The notes beneath the pieces are model-generated. The model saw nothing but the letters and a program-made list of their open reading frames with translations. It was not told the DNA's origin and did not search any database. The translations under genes were made by a program, and so were the position numbers. Of a DNA stretch of 64,000 bases, positions 8,491 through 17,316 are shown piece by piece. Numbering within the stretch: position 1 is the first letter of the stretch; each line of letters begins with the position of its first letter. Source of the stretch: Clostridium fessum (GTDB taxonomy: Bacteria; Bacillota; Clostridia; Lachnospirales; Lachnospiraceae); assembly GCF_003024715.1 (NCBI RefSeq), contig NZ_PYLO01000007.1:1-64000 (forward strand), written 5' to 3'.

Positions 8491-8520
8491 TAATAGGAAA
8501 TTCCATGGAATTCCCTATTA
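8491..8520. repeat. TAATAGGAAATTCC palindrome (copy 1, left end only)
   Basis: A 30-base near-perfect palindrome, TAATAGGAAATTCC then ATGG then AATTCCCTATTA with one mismatch, followed by CACAAAAAG. The same left end occurs at 30726 and, in shorter or variant form, at 15995 and 63411. Confidence 0.7.
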
Positions 8521-8550
8521 CACAAAAAGACAGATTTCAAAAATAAGTGC

Positions 8551-8588
8551 TTTACAAAGACGCTTTAGTATGCTAATATGGTAGCATA
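8551..8588 (+). promoter_or_regulatory. Promoter with overlapping operator-like dyad
   Basis: TTTACA (8551-8556) and TAATAT (8574-8579) are 17 bases apart. A dyad TATGCTA ... TAGCATA (8569-8575 and 8582-8588, six-base spacer) overlaps the -10 box, a position typical of a repressor site. It drives the amino acid transporter genes. Confidence 0.65.
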
Positions 8589-8659
8589 TTAAAAAGCGAG
8601 ACGGAAACCGGCAAAGGGAGAACGGCTTCCACTGTCTGAAAATGAGGAGGACACTAATT

Positions 8660-9517
8660 ATGAAAAAGAGATTTGTGAGCGCAGCGCTGGCTGCAGTAAT
8701 GGCACTTTCCATGACCGCATGTGGCAGCAGCAACAGCGCAGCAGAGACAACCGCAGCAGACACAGAGGCGGCTGAGAGCCAGGCAGAGGAAACCACCGCA
8801 GAAGAGGCGAAGACAACCGACGGCGGCACTCTGATTGTTGGTTTTGATCAGGATTTCCCGCCGATGGGATTTGTAGGCGATGACGGCGAGTACACCGGAT
8901 TTGACCTGGAACTGGCACAGGAAGTTGCAAAACGTCTGGGTCTGGAATATAAGGCACAGCCGATTGCCTGGGATTCTAAAGATATGGAGCTTGAGTCCGG
9001 CAATATCGACTGCATCTGGAATGGATTTACGATGACGGGTCGTGAGGATGATTACACCTGGACTGAGCCGTACATGGCAAACCAGCAGGTATTTGTCGTA
9101 GCCAATGATTCGGATATCAGCAGCCAGGCGGATCTGGCAGGCAAGATCGTAGAGGTTCAGGCAGATTCTTCCGCAGAGGCAGCTTTAAAAGAGGCACCGG
9201 AACTGACCGCTACTTTCAAGGAGCTTCTGACAACCGCTGATTACAACACCGCATTCATGGATCTGGAGCAGGGCGCCGTTGATGCCATTGCGATGGACGT
9301 AATCGTAGCAGGCTATCAGATTCAGCAGAGAAACGCTGATTTCAAGATTCTGGACGATTCCCTTTCTGAGGAAGAATACGGCGTAGGCTTCAAGAAGGGC
9401 AACACCGAGTTAAGAGATAAAGTTCAGAGCACTCTGGAAGAGATGGCAGAGGATGGAACCTTACAGGAAGTTTCTGAGAAATGGTTTAGCAAAGACGTAA
9501 CTACCATCGGCAAATAG
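8660..9517 (+). CDS. Amino acid ABC transporter substrate-binding lipoprotein
   Basis: 285 residues. The lipoprotein signal MKKRFVSAALAAVMALSMTA ends at a lipobox Cys, followed by a long Ala/Glu/Thr linker and then an SBP family 3 domain (GTLIVGFDQDFPPMGF, GFDLELAQEVAKRLG, DCIWNGFTMT, GAVDAIAMDVIVAGY). It captures a polar amino acid outside the membrane and delivers it to the permease encoded downstream. GAGGAGG at 8644-8650 supports ATG 8660; an in-frame ATG at 8642 is upstream of that site. The permease and ATPase genes follow. Confidence 0.95.
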   Translation: MKKRFVSAALAAVMALSMTACGSSNSAAETTAADTEAAESQAEETTAEEAKTTDGGTLIVGFDQDFPPMGFVGDDGEYTGFDLELAQEVAKRLGLEYKAQPIAWDSKDMELESGNIDCIWNGFTMTGREDDYTWTEPYMANQQVFVVANDSDISSQADLAGKIVEVQADSSAEAALKEAPELTATFKELLTTADYNTAFMDLEQGAVDAIAMDVIVAGYQIQQRNADFKILDDSLSEEEYGVGFKKGNTELRDKVQSTLEEMAEDGTLQEVSEKWFSKDVTTIGK

Positions 9518-9566
9518 TAATTAATCGTTGATTGTAAAAACGAAACATTATTAAATAATAGGAATA

Positions 9567-9598
9567 GGGACGGCTGTGAATGATTTCATGGCAGTCCC
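9567..9598 (+). terminator. Intercistronic hairpin after the binding-protein gene
   Basis: GGGACGGC pairs with GCAGTCCC (one mismatch) around a 16-base loop. There is no T tract, so it is more likely an mRNA-stabilising or attenuating structure, letting the binding protein be made in excess over the permease. Confidence 0.4.
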
Positions 9599-9642
9599 CA
9601 TTCGCGGTTTATGTGTTTAACTGTGAAGTCACAGCACATTCC

Positions 9643-9672
9643 GTTACCGGGCACGTATGCGTGAACAGTAAC
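9643..9672. repeat. GTTACTG/CAGTAAC palindrome (copy 2)
   Basis: GTTACCG GG CACG TATG CGTG AA CAGTAAC forms a two-part stem. It is preceded by CTGTGAAGTCACAGCACATTCC, which is also partly conserved at 19238. It lies between the binding-protein and permease genes. Confidence 0.7.
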
Positions 9673-9707
9673 GAATCTACATTTTAGAAAGCAGGTATGG
9701 GATAATT

Positions 9708-10367
9708 ATGGGTAAGATGACACTCCAGCAGATGATTACACAGCTTGCGGGTGGTATGGCAGTCAGCACACAGATTTTTGTGATCACACTGCTATTTTCA
9801 CTTCCGTTAGGACTCGTGATCGCGTTCGGGCGTATGTCGAAGAACAAGCTGATCCAGACGATTGTAAAAGTATATATTTCGATTATGCGAGGCACACCGC
9901 TGATGCTGCAGCTGATGGTGGTGTATTTTGGACCGTATTATCTGTTCCGCATCAAAGTCGGCAGCAGTTACCGTCTGTGGGCTACCTTCATCGGTTTTGT
10001 CATTAACTATGCGGCATATTTTGCCGAGATTTACCGCAGCGGCATCCAGTCGATGCCGGTCGGACAGTATGAGGCAGCGGAGATTCTGGGTTATGGAAAG
10101 GCACAGACCTTCTTCAAGATCATCCTGCCGCAGGTAATCAAGCGGATTCTTCCGTCGGTGACGAATGAGGTCATCACGCTGGTAAAAGATACGTCTCTGG
10201 CGTTTACGTTGAGCGTGGCGGAGATGTTCTCAATCGCCAAGGCGCTGGCGGCATCCCAGACGAATATGATGCCGTTTGTAGCAGCAGCCGTCTTTTACTA
10301 CATTTTCAATCTGGTTGTGGCAGTTGCAATGGAATGGATTGAGAAAAAGCTGGATTATTACCGATAG
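9708..10367 (+). CDS. Amino acid ABC transporter permease
   Basis: 219 residues, the usual length for the HisMQ family, with about five membrane helices. The EAA loop that docks the ATPase is present ([23 protein letters not shown]), as is [11 protein letters not shown] near the N-terminus. It forms the channel of the polar amino acid importer with its neighbours. The ribosome binding site is weak (AGCAGG, 12 bases upstream). An ATG at 9697 hits an early stop, leaving 9708. Confidence 0.95.
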   Translation: MGKMTLQQMITQLAGGMAVSTQIFVITLLFSLPLGLVIAFGRMSKNKLIQTIVKVYISIMRGTPLMLQLMVVYFGPYYLFRIKVGSSYRLWATFIGFVINYAAYFAEIYRSGIQSMPVGQYEAAEILGYGKAQTFFKIILPQVIKRILPSVTNEVITLVKDTSLAFTLSVAEMFSIAKALAASQTNMMPFVAAAVFYYIFNLVVAVAMEWIEKKLDYYR

Positions 10368-10387
10368 AAGCGGGAGGAATGTGGAAA

Positions 10388-11152
10388 ATGAACTTGTTAG
10401 AATTAAATCATGTGGAAAAATCATTCGGCGATCTGTCGGTTTTAAAGGATATTTCACTGAGTGTGAGCGAGGGCGAGATCGTGTCCATCATCGGACCGTC
10501 CGGTTCGGGTAAATCGACGCTTCTGCGCTGCGCGACGATGCTGGAGACGATGGATCACGGCGAGATCGTATATTTAGGAAAGAGAGCAGCCTGGACGGGC
10601 GCGGATGGCAAGGTCAGCTATGCGGATAAGAAGGACATGAAGGAGATCCGCAGCCAGTACGGTCTGGTATTCCAGAATTTTAACCTGTTTCCGCACTATT
10701 CTGTGCTGAAAAATATCACAGACGCGCCGATCCATGTGCAGAAGCGCGACAAGGAGACGGTTTATAAAGAGGCGCGCGAGCTTCTGAAAAAAATGGGTCT
10801 GGAGGATAAGGAGGACTATTATCCGTACCAGCTCTCCGGCGGTCAGTGCCAGCGTGTGGCGATCGCCCGTGCATTGGCACTGAATCCGAAGATTCTGTTT
10901 TTCGACGAGCCGACCTCCGCACTGGATCCGGAGCTGACGGGAGAAGTATTGAAGGTTATTAAGTCGTTAGCGGATCTGCACATCGCGATGGTGATTGTTA
11001 CCCATGAGATGGCGTTTGCGAAAGATATCTCCCACCGCGTGATCTTCATGGCAGACGGACTCATCGTCGAGGAGGGCGCGCCGGAGAAGGTGTTTGCTTC
11101 GGATAATGAGAGAACGAAGAGCTTTTTGGGACGGTATGGGAAGATTCTGTAA
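10388..11152 (+). CDS. Amino acid ABC transporter ATP-binding protein
   Basis: 254 residues, GlnQ-like. Walker A is GPSGSGKST, the signature is [15 protein letters not shown], Walker B is [14 protein letters not shown], and the H-loop is VTHEM. GGGAGG (10372-10377) is ten bases from ATG 10388 but overlaps too closely the upstream ATG at 10379, so 10388 is chosen. It powers the importer encoded by the two preceding genes. Confidence 0.95.
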   Translation: MNLLELNHVEKSFGDLSVLKDISLSVSEGEIVSIIGPSGSGKSTLLRCATMLETMDHGEIVYLGKRAAWTGADGKVSYADKKDMKEIRSQYGLVFQNFNLFPHYSVLKNITDAPIHVQKRDKETVYKEARELLKKMGLEDKEDYYPYQLSGGQCQRVAIARALALNPKILFFDEPTSALDPELTGEVLKVIKSLADLHIAMVIVTHEMAFAKDISHRVIFMADGLIVEEGAPEKVFASDNERTKSFLGRYGKIL

Positions 11153-11176
11153 GAAATAATTAGGAAAATGGAAGAT

Positions 11177-11222
11177 GGGCGTTGCTGGTTTTGGAGTGGA
11201 AAATCGGCGACGCCCGTTTTTT
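11177..11222 (+). terminator. Terminator of the amino acid transporter operon
   Basis: GGGCGTTGC pairs with GCGACGCCC (one G-U or mismatch) over a 21-base loop, then G and six T residues. It follows the ATPase gene by 24 bases. Confidence 0.8.
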
Positions 11223-11434
11223 ATGGGGAAGCATTTTATGGGGAAGCATATAAGTGTTATTTGCAATTTTACAGTAAATGTGATACGCTTTTATCAAGTA
11301 TTCCGATTTGCGAGGCAGTAGATACCTTTCAAAAAGGAATGGAACAGAAATAATCGAGTGTTCCGGCGATGCTGGAAGTGGTGAAAAGCGATGCTGACGT
11401 TTGAGACGGGTCTTGAAGGAAAGGGGAGCGGTTC

Positions 11435-11512
11435 ATGGAGATTCGTATACCCTTTTTGAGATGGATGGAGTCCGCGTCTGCGCGGGCTCTTTTTGATCCA
11501 TTTGCTCTATAG
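11435..11512 (+). CDS. Possible 25-residue leader peptide
   Basis: MEIRIPFLRWMESASARALF plus five residues, preceded by AAAGGGGAG six bases upstream of the ATG. A terminator-like hairpin lies inside the reading frame, which is the geometry of a translation-coupled attenuator. Nothing else supports that the peptide is made, and the codons show no obvious run of one amino acid. Confidence 0.25.
   Translation: MEIRIPFLRWMESASARALFDPFAL
11468..11494 (+). terminator. Terminator or attenuator hairpin
   Basis: GAGTCCGCG and CGCGGGCTC pair around a short TCTG loop (one mismatch), followed by five T residues. It lies 165 bases upstream of the first hydrogenase maturation gene. Confidence 0.6.
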
Positions 11513-11658
11513 AAAGGCGGGGCTGGAAAAAGTGGTGCCTGTGGATGGAAGATTTTGCAGGACAGGATCGCAGCATGGTTTTTAGCAGAGATATTTGAAA
11601 TGGTATCTGTTGTAGAGAAAAATTTGGACAGATAAACAGGAAGATATGAGGGAAAAAC

Positions 11659-11925
11659 ATGGAGACAGAATCAAGAGTTGCCGTGATCGGTATTGTGGTC
11701 GATCAGACGGGAGATACGGAAGAGTTGAATAAGGTGCTGCACCAGTACGGGCAGTATATCGTAGGGCGGATGGGGATTCCTTACCACAAACGGAACGTGA
11801 ATATTATCAGCGTCGTGATTGACGCGCCGGGTGATGTGATCAGTGCGCTGTCCGGGAAGCTGGGGATGCTGCGGGGGATTTCTTCGAAGGCGCTGTATTC
11901 GAAGGCACCGGAAGCACAGGAATGA
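11659..11925 (+). CDS. TM1266-type [FeFe]-hydrogenase system putative regulator
   Basis: 88 residues with an ACT-like ferredoxin fold: RVAVIGIVVDQTGDTEELN, QYGQYIVGRMGIPYHKRNVN and ISVVIDAPGDVISALSGKLG. This is the small protein family typified by TM1266 of Thermotoga, found next to hydE, hydF and hydG and proposed (not proven) to regulate hydrogenase gene expression. hydE follows 15 bases later. Confidence 0.85.
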   Translation: METESRVAVIGIVVDQTGDTEELNKVLHQYGQYIVGRMGIPYHKRNVNIISVVIDAPGDVISALSGKLGMLRGISSKALYSKAPEAQE

Positions 11926-11940
11926 AAACGAGGTGGCGGA

Positions 11941-13071
11941 ATGGCAGATTTTACACGCGCGGGACTTCGACCGTCTGACTGGTGGCGGGAGGCGGTCCGT
12001 CCAGGCGCTGAACAGATAGAAACGATTACAGAATTAAAGAGATTGATTGACCGTCTGGAAGCGGGGGAGTCCCTGACGGAGGATGAGTGGGTCAGTCTGA
12101 TCGAGGGACGTTCACCGGAGCTGGCGGACTACCTCTTTGAAAAAGCGCGCTGCATCCGGGAAAGAGAGTACGGAAAAGCGGTGTATGTGCGGGGACTCAT
12201 TGAGTGCAGCAATTATTGCAAAAACGACTGTCTTTATTGCGGCATCCGGAGGAGCAACCGAAATGCAAGCCGGTACCGCCTGAGTCGGGAGGAGATTCTT
12301 TCCTGCTGTGAGAATGGTTATCAGCTGGGATTCCGCACCTTTGTTTTGCAGGGCGGTGAGGATCCGGCGATGACGGATGACTGGGTGATGGAGATGGTGC
12401 AGGCGATCCGGGCAGGATTTCCAGATTGTGCGATTACTTTGTCGCTCGGAGAAAAGAAGTATGATACGTTGAAACGCTGGAAAGAGGCAGGGGCGGACCG
12501 GTATCTGCTGCGCCATGAGACGGCGGACGCGTGCCATTACGCGAGCCTGCATCCGGCAGAGATGTCATTTGAACACCGGATGCAGTGCCTGCGTGATTTA
12601 AAGGCGCTTGGTTATCAGACCGGATGCGGTTTTATGGTCGGTTCGCCGCACCAGACGACGCACTGTCTGGCGAGAGATATGCGTTTTATCGAAGAACTGG
12701 ATCCGGAAATGGTGGGAATCGGTCCGTTTATTCCGCAGCACGACACTCCGTTTGGCGGGGAGGCAGCAGGAACGTTGGAAGAGACACTGTTTCTTTTAGG
12801 GCTGCTTCGCCTGCTGAAGCCGAAAGTGCTGCTTCCGGCGACGACGGCGCTCGGAACGATTCACCCGATGGGGCGCGAACTGGGAATTCTGGCAGGCGGA
12901 AACGTCGTGATGCCGAACCTGTCTCCGGTCGGGGTGCGCGCCAAATATATGCTTTATGACAATAAAATCTGCACGGGAGACGAGGCGGCGGAGTGCGTCA
13001 GCTGCATGAAGCGGCGCATGGAAAGCATCGGGTACGAGGTAGTCGTCGACCGGGGAGATTATAAGGGGTAA
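11941..13071 (+). CDS. hydE: [FeFe] hydrogenase H-cluster radical SAM maturase HydE
   Basis: 376 residues. The radical SAM cluster motif is CKNDCLYC, followed by GIRRSNRNASRYRLS. The protein groups with HydE through FVLQGGEDPAMTD, YLLRHETADACHYASLHP and GFMVGSPHQT. HydE works with HydG and HydF to make the di-iron subcluster of the H-cluster, acting on an HydG-derived organometallic precursor. The gene starts at ATG 11941 after GAGGTGG and belongs to a four-gene run with the regulator, hydG and hydF. Confidence 0.95.
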   Translation: MADFTRAGLRPSDWWREAVRPGAEQIETITELKRLIDRLEAGESLTEDEWVSLIEGRSPELADYLFEKARCIREREYGKAVYVRGLIECSNYCKNDCLYCGIRRSNRNASRYRLSREEILSCCENGYQLGFRTFVLQGGEDPAMTDDWVMEMVQAIRAGFPDCAITLSLGEKKYDTLKRWKEAGADRYLLRHETADACHYASLHPAEMSFEHRMQCLRDLKALGYQTGCGFMVGSPHQTTHCLARDMRFIEELDPEMVGIGPFIPQHDTPFGGEAAGTLEETLFLLGLLRLLKPKVLLPATTALGTIHPMGRELGILAGGNVVMPNLSPVGVRAKYMLYDNKICTGDEAAECVSCMKRRMESIGYEVVVDRGDYKG

Positions 13072-13236
13072 AAGCCTGCAATTTGGTTTGTTGGCATCGA
13101 AAGATGCTTACAGATAAATAAACTGACGGGGAAGGACGCGATTGGCGGCTGGTTATGCGGGCATTTTTGAAATTGAAAATGCCGGAGGAAAACATGATAG
13201 CTATCATCCTGACCTGTAAGAGAAGGAGAAGAGACT

Positions 13237-14664
13237 ATGAGTTACAATTACAACCCATCATCCAAAAAGGCAGAGGAATTTATCAACCATGAGGAAATTT
13301 TAGAGACTCTTTCCTATGCCGAGAAGAACAAAAACAACGTGGAACTGATCGATCGGATTCTGGCGAAGGCGCGGCTTCGAAAAGGGCTGAGCCACCGTGA
13401 GGCGGCAGTGCTTCTTGACTGTGAGATTCCGGAAAAGGTGGAGGAGATCTTTGAACTGGCACGTCAGATCAAGCAGGATTTCTACGGAAACCGGATCGTC
13501 ATGTTTGCGCCGTTGTATCTGTCGAATTACTGCGTGAATGGCTGCGTGTACTGTCCATACCACATGAAAAACAAGCACATTGCCAGAAAGAAGCTGACGC
13601 AGGAGGAAATCCGGCAGGAGGTAATTGCGCTTCAGGATATGGGACATAAACGTCTGGCGCTGGAGACGGGCGAGGATCCGGTTAACAGCCCGATCGAATA
13701 TGTGCTGGACAGTATCAGGACAATTTACAGCATCAAGCATAAAAACGGGGCGATCCGCCGGGTCAATGTCAATATTGCGGCGACGACGGTGGAGAATTAC
13801 CGGAAACTGAAAGAGGCGGGAATCGGAACATATATCCTGTTCCAGGAGACGTACCACAAGGAGAGCTATGAGCGCCTGCATCCGACGGGACCAAAGCACA
13901 ATTACTGTTATCACACGGAGGCGATGGACCGCGCGATGGAGGGCGGCATCGATGATGTGGGAATCGGCGTTTTATTTGGTCTGGAGTTGTACCGGTATGA
14001 ATTTGCAGGACTTTTGATGCACGCGGAACATCTGGAGGCAGTTTTTGGTGTTGGTCCGCACACCATCAGCGTGCCGCGCATCCGCCGGGCGGACGATATC
14101 GACCCATCGACCTTTGACAACGGTATCAGCGACGATATTTTTGAGAAGATCGTAGCCTGCATCCGGGTGGCAGTTCCGTACACGGGCATGATTATCTCAA
14201 CGAGAGAGAGCAAAGCCTGTCGGGAGCGGGTGCTGCGGCTGGGCGTATCGCAGATCAGCGGCGGTTCCCGCACCAGTGTCGGCGGATATGCAGAGGAAGA
14301 GCCGGAGGAGGAAAATTCGGCGCAGTTCGATGTGAGCGACAACCGGACACTCGACCAGGTGGTCCGCTGGCTGATGGAATTAGGCTATATCCCAAGCTTC
14401 TGTACGGCGTGCTACCGGGAAGGACGGACGGGCGACCGCTTTATGAGCCTGTGCAAGAGCGGGCAGATTCAGAACTGTTGTCATCCGAATGCGTTGATGA
14501 CGCTCAAGGAGTATCTGGAAGATTATGCGGCGCCGGGGACGAAAGAGATTGGAGAGAAGCTGATTCAGGCGGAGATCGGTTCGATTCCGAAAGAAAAAGT
14601 GCAGGAGATCGTGAGGAAAAATCTGGTTGAAATTGAAAAGGGGCAGCGGGATTTCAGGTTTTAG
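13237..14664 (+). CDS. hydG: [FeFe] hydrogenase H-cluster radical SAM maturase HydG (tyrosine lyase)
   Basis: 475 residues, full length. The N-terminal radical SAM motif is CVNGCVYC, and the auxiliary-cluster motif CTACYREGRTGDRF ... CKSG lies near residues 388-414. HydG splits tyrosine to give CO and cyanide bound to iron, the ligands of the H-cluster. Other conserved stretches are ALETGEDPVNSP and LFQETYHKESYERLHP. AAGGAGAAG precedes the ATG. Confidence 0.96.
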   Translation: MSYNYNPSSKKAEEFINHEEILETLSYAEKNKNNVELIDRILAKARLRKGLSHREAAVLLDCEIPEKVEEIFELARQIKQDFYGNRIVMFAPLYLSNYCVNGCVYCPYHMKNKHIARKKLTQEEIRQEVIALQDMGHKRLALETGEDPVNSPIEYVLDSIRTIYSIKHKNGAIRRVNVNIAATTVENYRKLKEAGIGTYILFQETYHKESYERLHPTGPKHNYCYHTEAMDRAMEGGIDDVGIGVLFGLELYRYEFAGLLMHAEHLEAVFGVGPHTISVPRIRRADDIDPSTFDNGISDDIFEKIVACIRVAVPYTGMIISTRESKACRERVLRLGVSQISGGSRTSVGGYAEEEPEEENSAQFDVSDNRTLDQVVRWLMELGYIPSFCTACYREGRTGDRFMSLCKSGQIQNCCHPNALMTLKEYLEDYAAPGTKEIGEKLIQAEIGSIPKEKVQEIVRKNLVEIEKGQRDFRF

Positions 14665-14683
14665 TTAAATCAGGAGGATCAAA

Positions 14684-15883
14684 ATGGGAATGAATGAGAC
14701 GCCGTCCGGCGAGCGGGTACATATCGCGTTTTTTGGACGGAGAAATGCGGGAAAATCGAGTCTGGTCAATGCGGTGACCGGGCAGGAGCTGGCGATCGTG
14801 TCGGACATCCGGGGGACGACGACCGATCCGGTCTATAAATCGATGGAGCTTCTGCCGCTTGGTCCGGTGGTTATCATCGACACGCCTGGAATCGACGATG
14901 AGGGCGAGCTGGGCTTAAAGAGAGTTGGCAAGACTCGTCAAGTCTTAAATAAGGCGGATCTGGCAGTCCTGGTGGTGGATGCGGTGGAAGGAATCAGCAG
15001 CTGGGAAGAAGAGATGATCCGGCTGTTTGAGAAGAAGGAAATCCCGTATCTGGTGGCTTACAATAAGATGGATTTGCTGACGGGAAAATCGGAACAGGAA
15101 TCTGCTGTGAAACATACCGCCTATGTGAGTGCCCGGACGAGAGAAGGAATCCAGCAGTTAAAAGAGCAAATGGCACGCCTTACGTCGCAGGAAACGGATG
15201 AAAAGCGGCTGGCGGCTGATTTAGTAAAGCCGCTTGATACGGTAATTCTGGTTGTTCCGATTGACAAGGCGGCGCCGAAGGGGCGGTTGATTCTGCCGCA
15301 GCAGCAGGTCATCCGGGATCTGCTGGACATCGGTGCGATGCCGTTTGTCTGCCGGGAAAGTGAACTTTCGGAGACGTTTGCAAAATTGAAAGAAGATCCG
15401 GCATTGGTAATCACGGACAGCCAGGTATTTCCGCTGGTAGACCGGCTGACGCCGCCGCAGGTGCGTCTGACTTCCTTTTCCATTTTGTTTGCGCGGTATA
15501 AGGGGGATCTGAAACAGGCGGCAGAGGGCGCAAAAGCGCTGGAAATGATACAGGACGGAGATCCGATCCTTATTTCCGAGGGCTGTACGCATCATCGCCA
15601 GTGCGGTGACATCGGCACGGAGAAGCTGCCGGACTGGATCCGTCAGTACACGGGAAAAGCGCCGGAGTTTCATTTTGCGTCGGGGACGGAATTTCCGGAG
15701 GATGTGTCCGGCTATAAGCTGATCGTTCATTGCGGCGGCTGTATGCTGAATGCGCGGGAGATGAAGAGCCGTCTTCGCAGCGCTGCCGATCAGGAGATCC
15801 CGATGACCAATTATGGGATTTTGATTGCCTATATGAAGGGAATTTTGAAACGGAGCATGGGGGCACTGGAGCCGGTCAGGTAG
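14684..15883 (+). CDS. hydF: [FeFe] hydrogenase H-cluster maturation GTPase HydF
   Basis: 399 residues. The N-terminal GTPase domain has P-loop GRRNAGKSSL, DTPG and NKMD. The C-terminal cluster-binding domain shows CTHHRQCGDIG and HCGGCMLN, the His/Cys ligands of the HydF iron-sulfur site. HydF is the scaffold that receives the di-iron unit from HydE/HydG and loads it into the hydrogenase. GGAGG precedes the start. It closes the maturation cluster; no hydrogenase catalytic subunit is in this window. Confidence 0.96.
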   Translation: MGMNETPSGERVHIAFFGRRNAGKSSLVNAVTGQELAIVSDIRGTTTDPVYKSMELLPLGPVVIIDTPGIDDEGELGLKRVGKTRQVLNKADLAVLVVDAVEGISSWEEEMIRLFEKKEIPYLVAYNKMDLLTGKSEQESAVKHTAYVSARTREGIQQLKEQMARLTSQETDEKRLAADLVKPLDTVILVVPIDKAAPKGRLILPQQQVIRDLLDIGAMPFVCRESELSETFAKLKEDPALVITDSQVFPLVDRLTPPQVRLTSFSILFARYKGDLKQAAEGAKALEMIQDGDPILISEGCTHHRQCGDIGTEKLPDWIRQYTGKAPEFHFASGTEFPEDVSGYKLIVHCGGCMLNAREMKSRLRSAADQEIPMTNYGILIAYMKGILKRSMGALEPVR

Positions 15884-15949
15884 GAAATTTGGGCGGAGAA
15901 ATGAACGGAAAGAGCGTAAATAATTAGAAACTTAGAAATAAAGGCGGAT

Positions 15950-15994
15950 AAAGCTGCTGGACGATGGAAATGCCTGTCGGACAGCAGCTTTGTT
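15950..15994 (+). terminator. Hairpin terminator after hydF
   Basis: AAAGCTGCTG and CAGCAGCTTT form a perfect ten-base stem over a 22-base loop, followed by GTTTC. The T run is poor, but the position fits the end of the hyd operon. Confidence 0.55.
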
Positions 15995-16112
15995 TCATAG
16001 GAAATTCCCTATTACACAAAAAGGCACTAACGTGCCAATGATGCGCACTCGTGCGAAGATGTAGGTTGTCGCAAGCGACCGCGCGAGACGCCCGGATGTG
16101 CCAAGGCACATT
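15995..16112. repeat. Composite TAATAGG/GGCACATT repeat (copy 2)
   Basis: CATAGGAAATTCCCTATTACACAAAAA, then GGCAC-TAAC-GTGCC, ATGATGCGCACTCG, GTCGC-AA-GCGAC, and a right end AAGGCACATTTTTTTT. It matches the element at 30726-30872 nearly base for base over about 100 bases. A peptide frame on the minus strand is also shared but looks like a by-product. Confidence 0.75.
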
Positions 16113-16216
16113 TTTTTTGCTGCCATGAGTCTGGAAAATAGCTGGAGGATATCTGGAAAAATGCAGGTTTTTTGGATTTAGCAGACACCAGAATGTAAAC
16201 TATATTAATCTGGCAT

Positions 16217-16246
16217 GTTGACATTTAAAAATCAACGGTTTATAAT
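16217..16246 (+). promoter_or_regulatory. bioBY promoter with dyad over the -35 box
   Basis: TTGACA (16218-16223) and TATAAT (16241-16246) are both perfect hexamers with a 17-base spacer. An inverted repeat GTTGA (16217-16221) ... TCAAC (16232-16236) overlaps the -35 box, and TTAGCTAA lies just downstream of the -10. Either could bind the biotin repressor BirA, but neither matches its consensus well. Confidence 0.7.
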
Positions 16247-16344
16247 AGCGAAAGTTAGCTAAATGAGAAAAATGGGATATTTTTGAGTTTGACCGAAGGA
16301 TAACTAAAGAAAAAGTGTTTTGATTTTGATAAGGAGTAGAAGAT

Positions 16345-17298
16345 ATGAGTTTACAACTGGCAGAAGATATTATAAAAGGACGCCGTCTGAAACGGGGCGA
16401 GGATTTAAGCTTTTTATTGAGTGAGGATCTGGATGAGCTCTGTGCGGGAGCTGATAAAATCCGGAAGGAGCTCTGCGGCAACCATGTGGATCTGTGTTCT
16501 ATCATTAATGGACGAAGCGGACGCTGCGGCGAGGACTGCAAGTTTTGCGCGCAGTCAGCCTGTCATCATGCGAAGGTGGAAGAATATCCATTTCTGGAGC
16601 CAGAGGAGATTCTGGAGGACTGCAAGCGTCATGAGGCGAAGAAGGTACATCGGTACTCCATCGTGACGGCGGGACGTGCGCTGACGGGAGCGGAGATGGA
16701 GAAGGCGCTTCGGGCATACCGCGCTATGAAGAAGGAATGTAAGGTAGAGCTCTGCGCCTCCCACGGACTTCTGTCACAGGAAGATTTCAACCGTCTGAAA
16801 GAGGCGGGCGTGGGACGGTATCATGCTAATATTGAGACTTCCCGGAGAAATTTCCCGAATATCTGTACCACACATACATTTGAGGACAAGCTGGAGGTCA
16901 TCCGGCGTGCGCAGGCGGCAGGACTTTCCGTTTGTTCCGGCGGTATCATCGGCATGGGAGAAACCTGGGAAGACCGGATCGACATGGCAATCACGCTGAG
17001 CGAGCTTGGAATCAAGTCAATTCCGCTCAATATCCTGCGTCCGATTCCGGGCACGCCGCTGGAACATCAGGCAGCGCTTTCGGAGGATGAGATCCTGCGG
17101 ACGATTGCCATTTTCCGCTATATCAATCCGACCGCGATGGTCCGTCTGGCAGCAGGACGAAATTCTATGAAACATTCCGGTGAGCAAGCATTCCGCTCCG
17201 GCGCGAATGCAGCCATCACCGGAGATATGCTGACAACCTCCGGAAACCGCATCAGCGAGGACCAGGAGATGCTGGCAGCGATGGGTTTCACATTATAA
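16345..17298 (+). CDS. bioB: Biotin synthase
   Basis: 317 residues. The radical SAM motif is CGEDCKFCAQS. BioB-specific blocks include SIVTAGRALTGAE, ELCASHGLL, GVGRYHANIETS and GIIGMGETWEDRIDMA. It inserts sulfur into dethiobiotin in the last step of biotin synthesis. No other bio biosynthesis gene is nearby, and bioY follows, so the cell may use imported dethiobiotin or biotin. AAGGAG precedes the ATG. Confidence 0.96.
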   Translation: MSLQLAEDIIKGRRLKRGEDLSFLLSEDLDELCAGADKIRKELCGNHVDLCSIINGRSGRCGEDCKFCAQSACHHAKVEEYPFLEPEEILEDCKRHEAKKVHRYSIVTAGRALTGAEMEKALRAYRAMKKECKVELCASHGLLSQEDFNRLKEAGVGRYHANIETSRRNFPNICTTHTFEDKLEVIRRAQAAGLSVCSGGIIGMGETWEDRIDMAITLSELGIKSIPLNILRPIPGTPLEHQAALSEDEILRTIAIFRYINPTAMVRLAAGRNSMKHSGEQAFRSGANAAITGDMLTTSGNRISEDQEMLAAMGFTL

Positions 17299-17316
17299 AA
17301 AAGGAGCATTCATATC

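Larger units (their letters stand above)
11223..11658. other. Intergenic region before the hyd maturation genes
   Basis: This 436-base stretch carries a direct repeat TTTTATGGGGAAGCA just after the terminator, a possible 25-residue peptide gene (11435-11512) and a strong internal hairpin with T run (11468-11494). The arrangement resembles a leader with an attenuator upstream of the hydrogenase maturation cluster. I recognise no known riboswitch. Confidence 0.4.

Noticed and set aside
15924..16109. A minus-strand frame encoding a peptide with WHVSAFLCNR, also found at 30692-30883
   Set aside because: Both lie inside copies of the same non-coding hairpin repeat, have no ribosome binding site, and differ in frame ends; they are by-products of the repeat.
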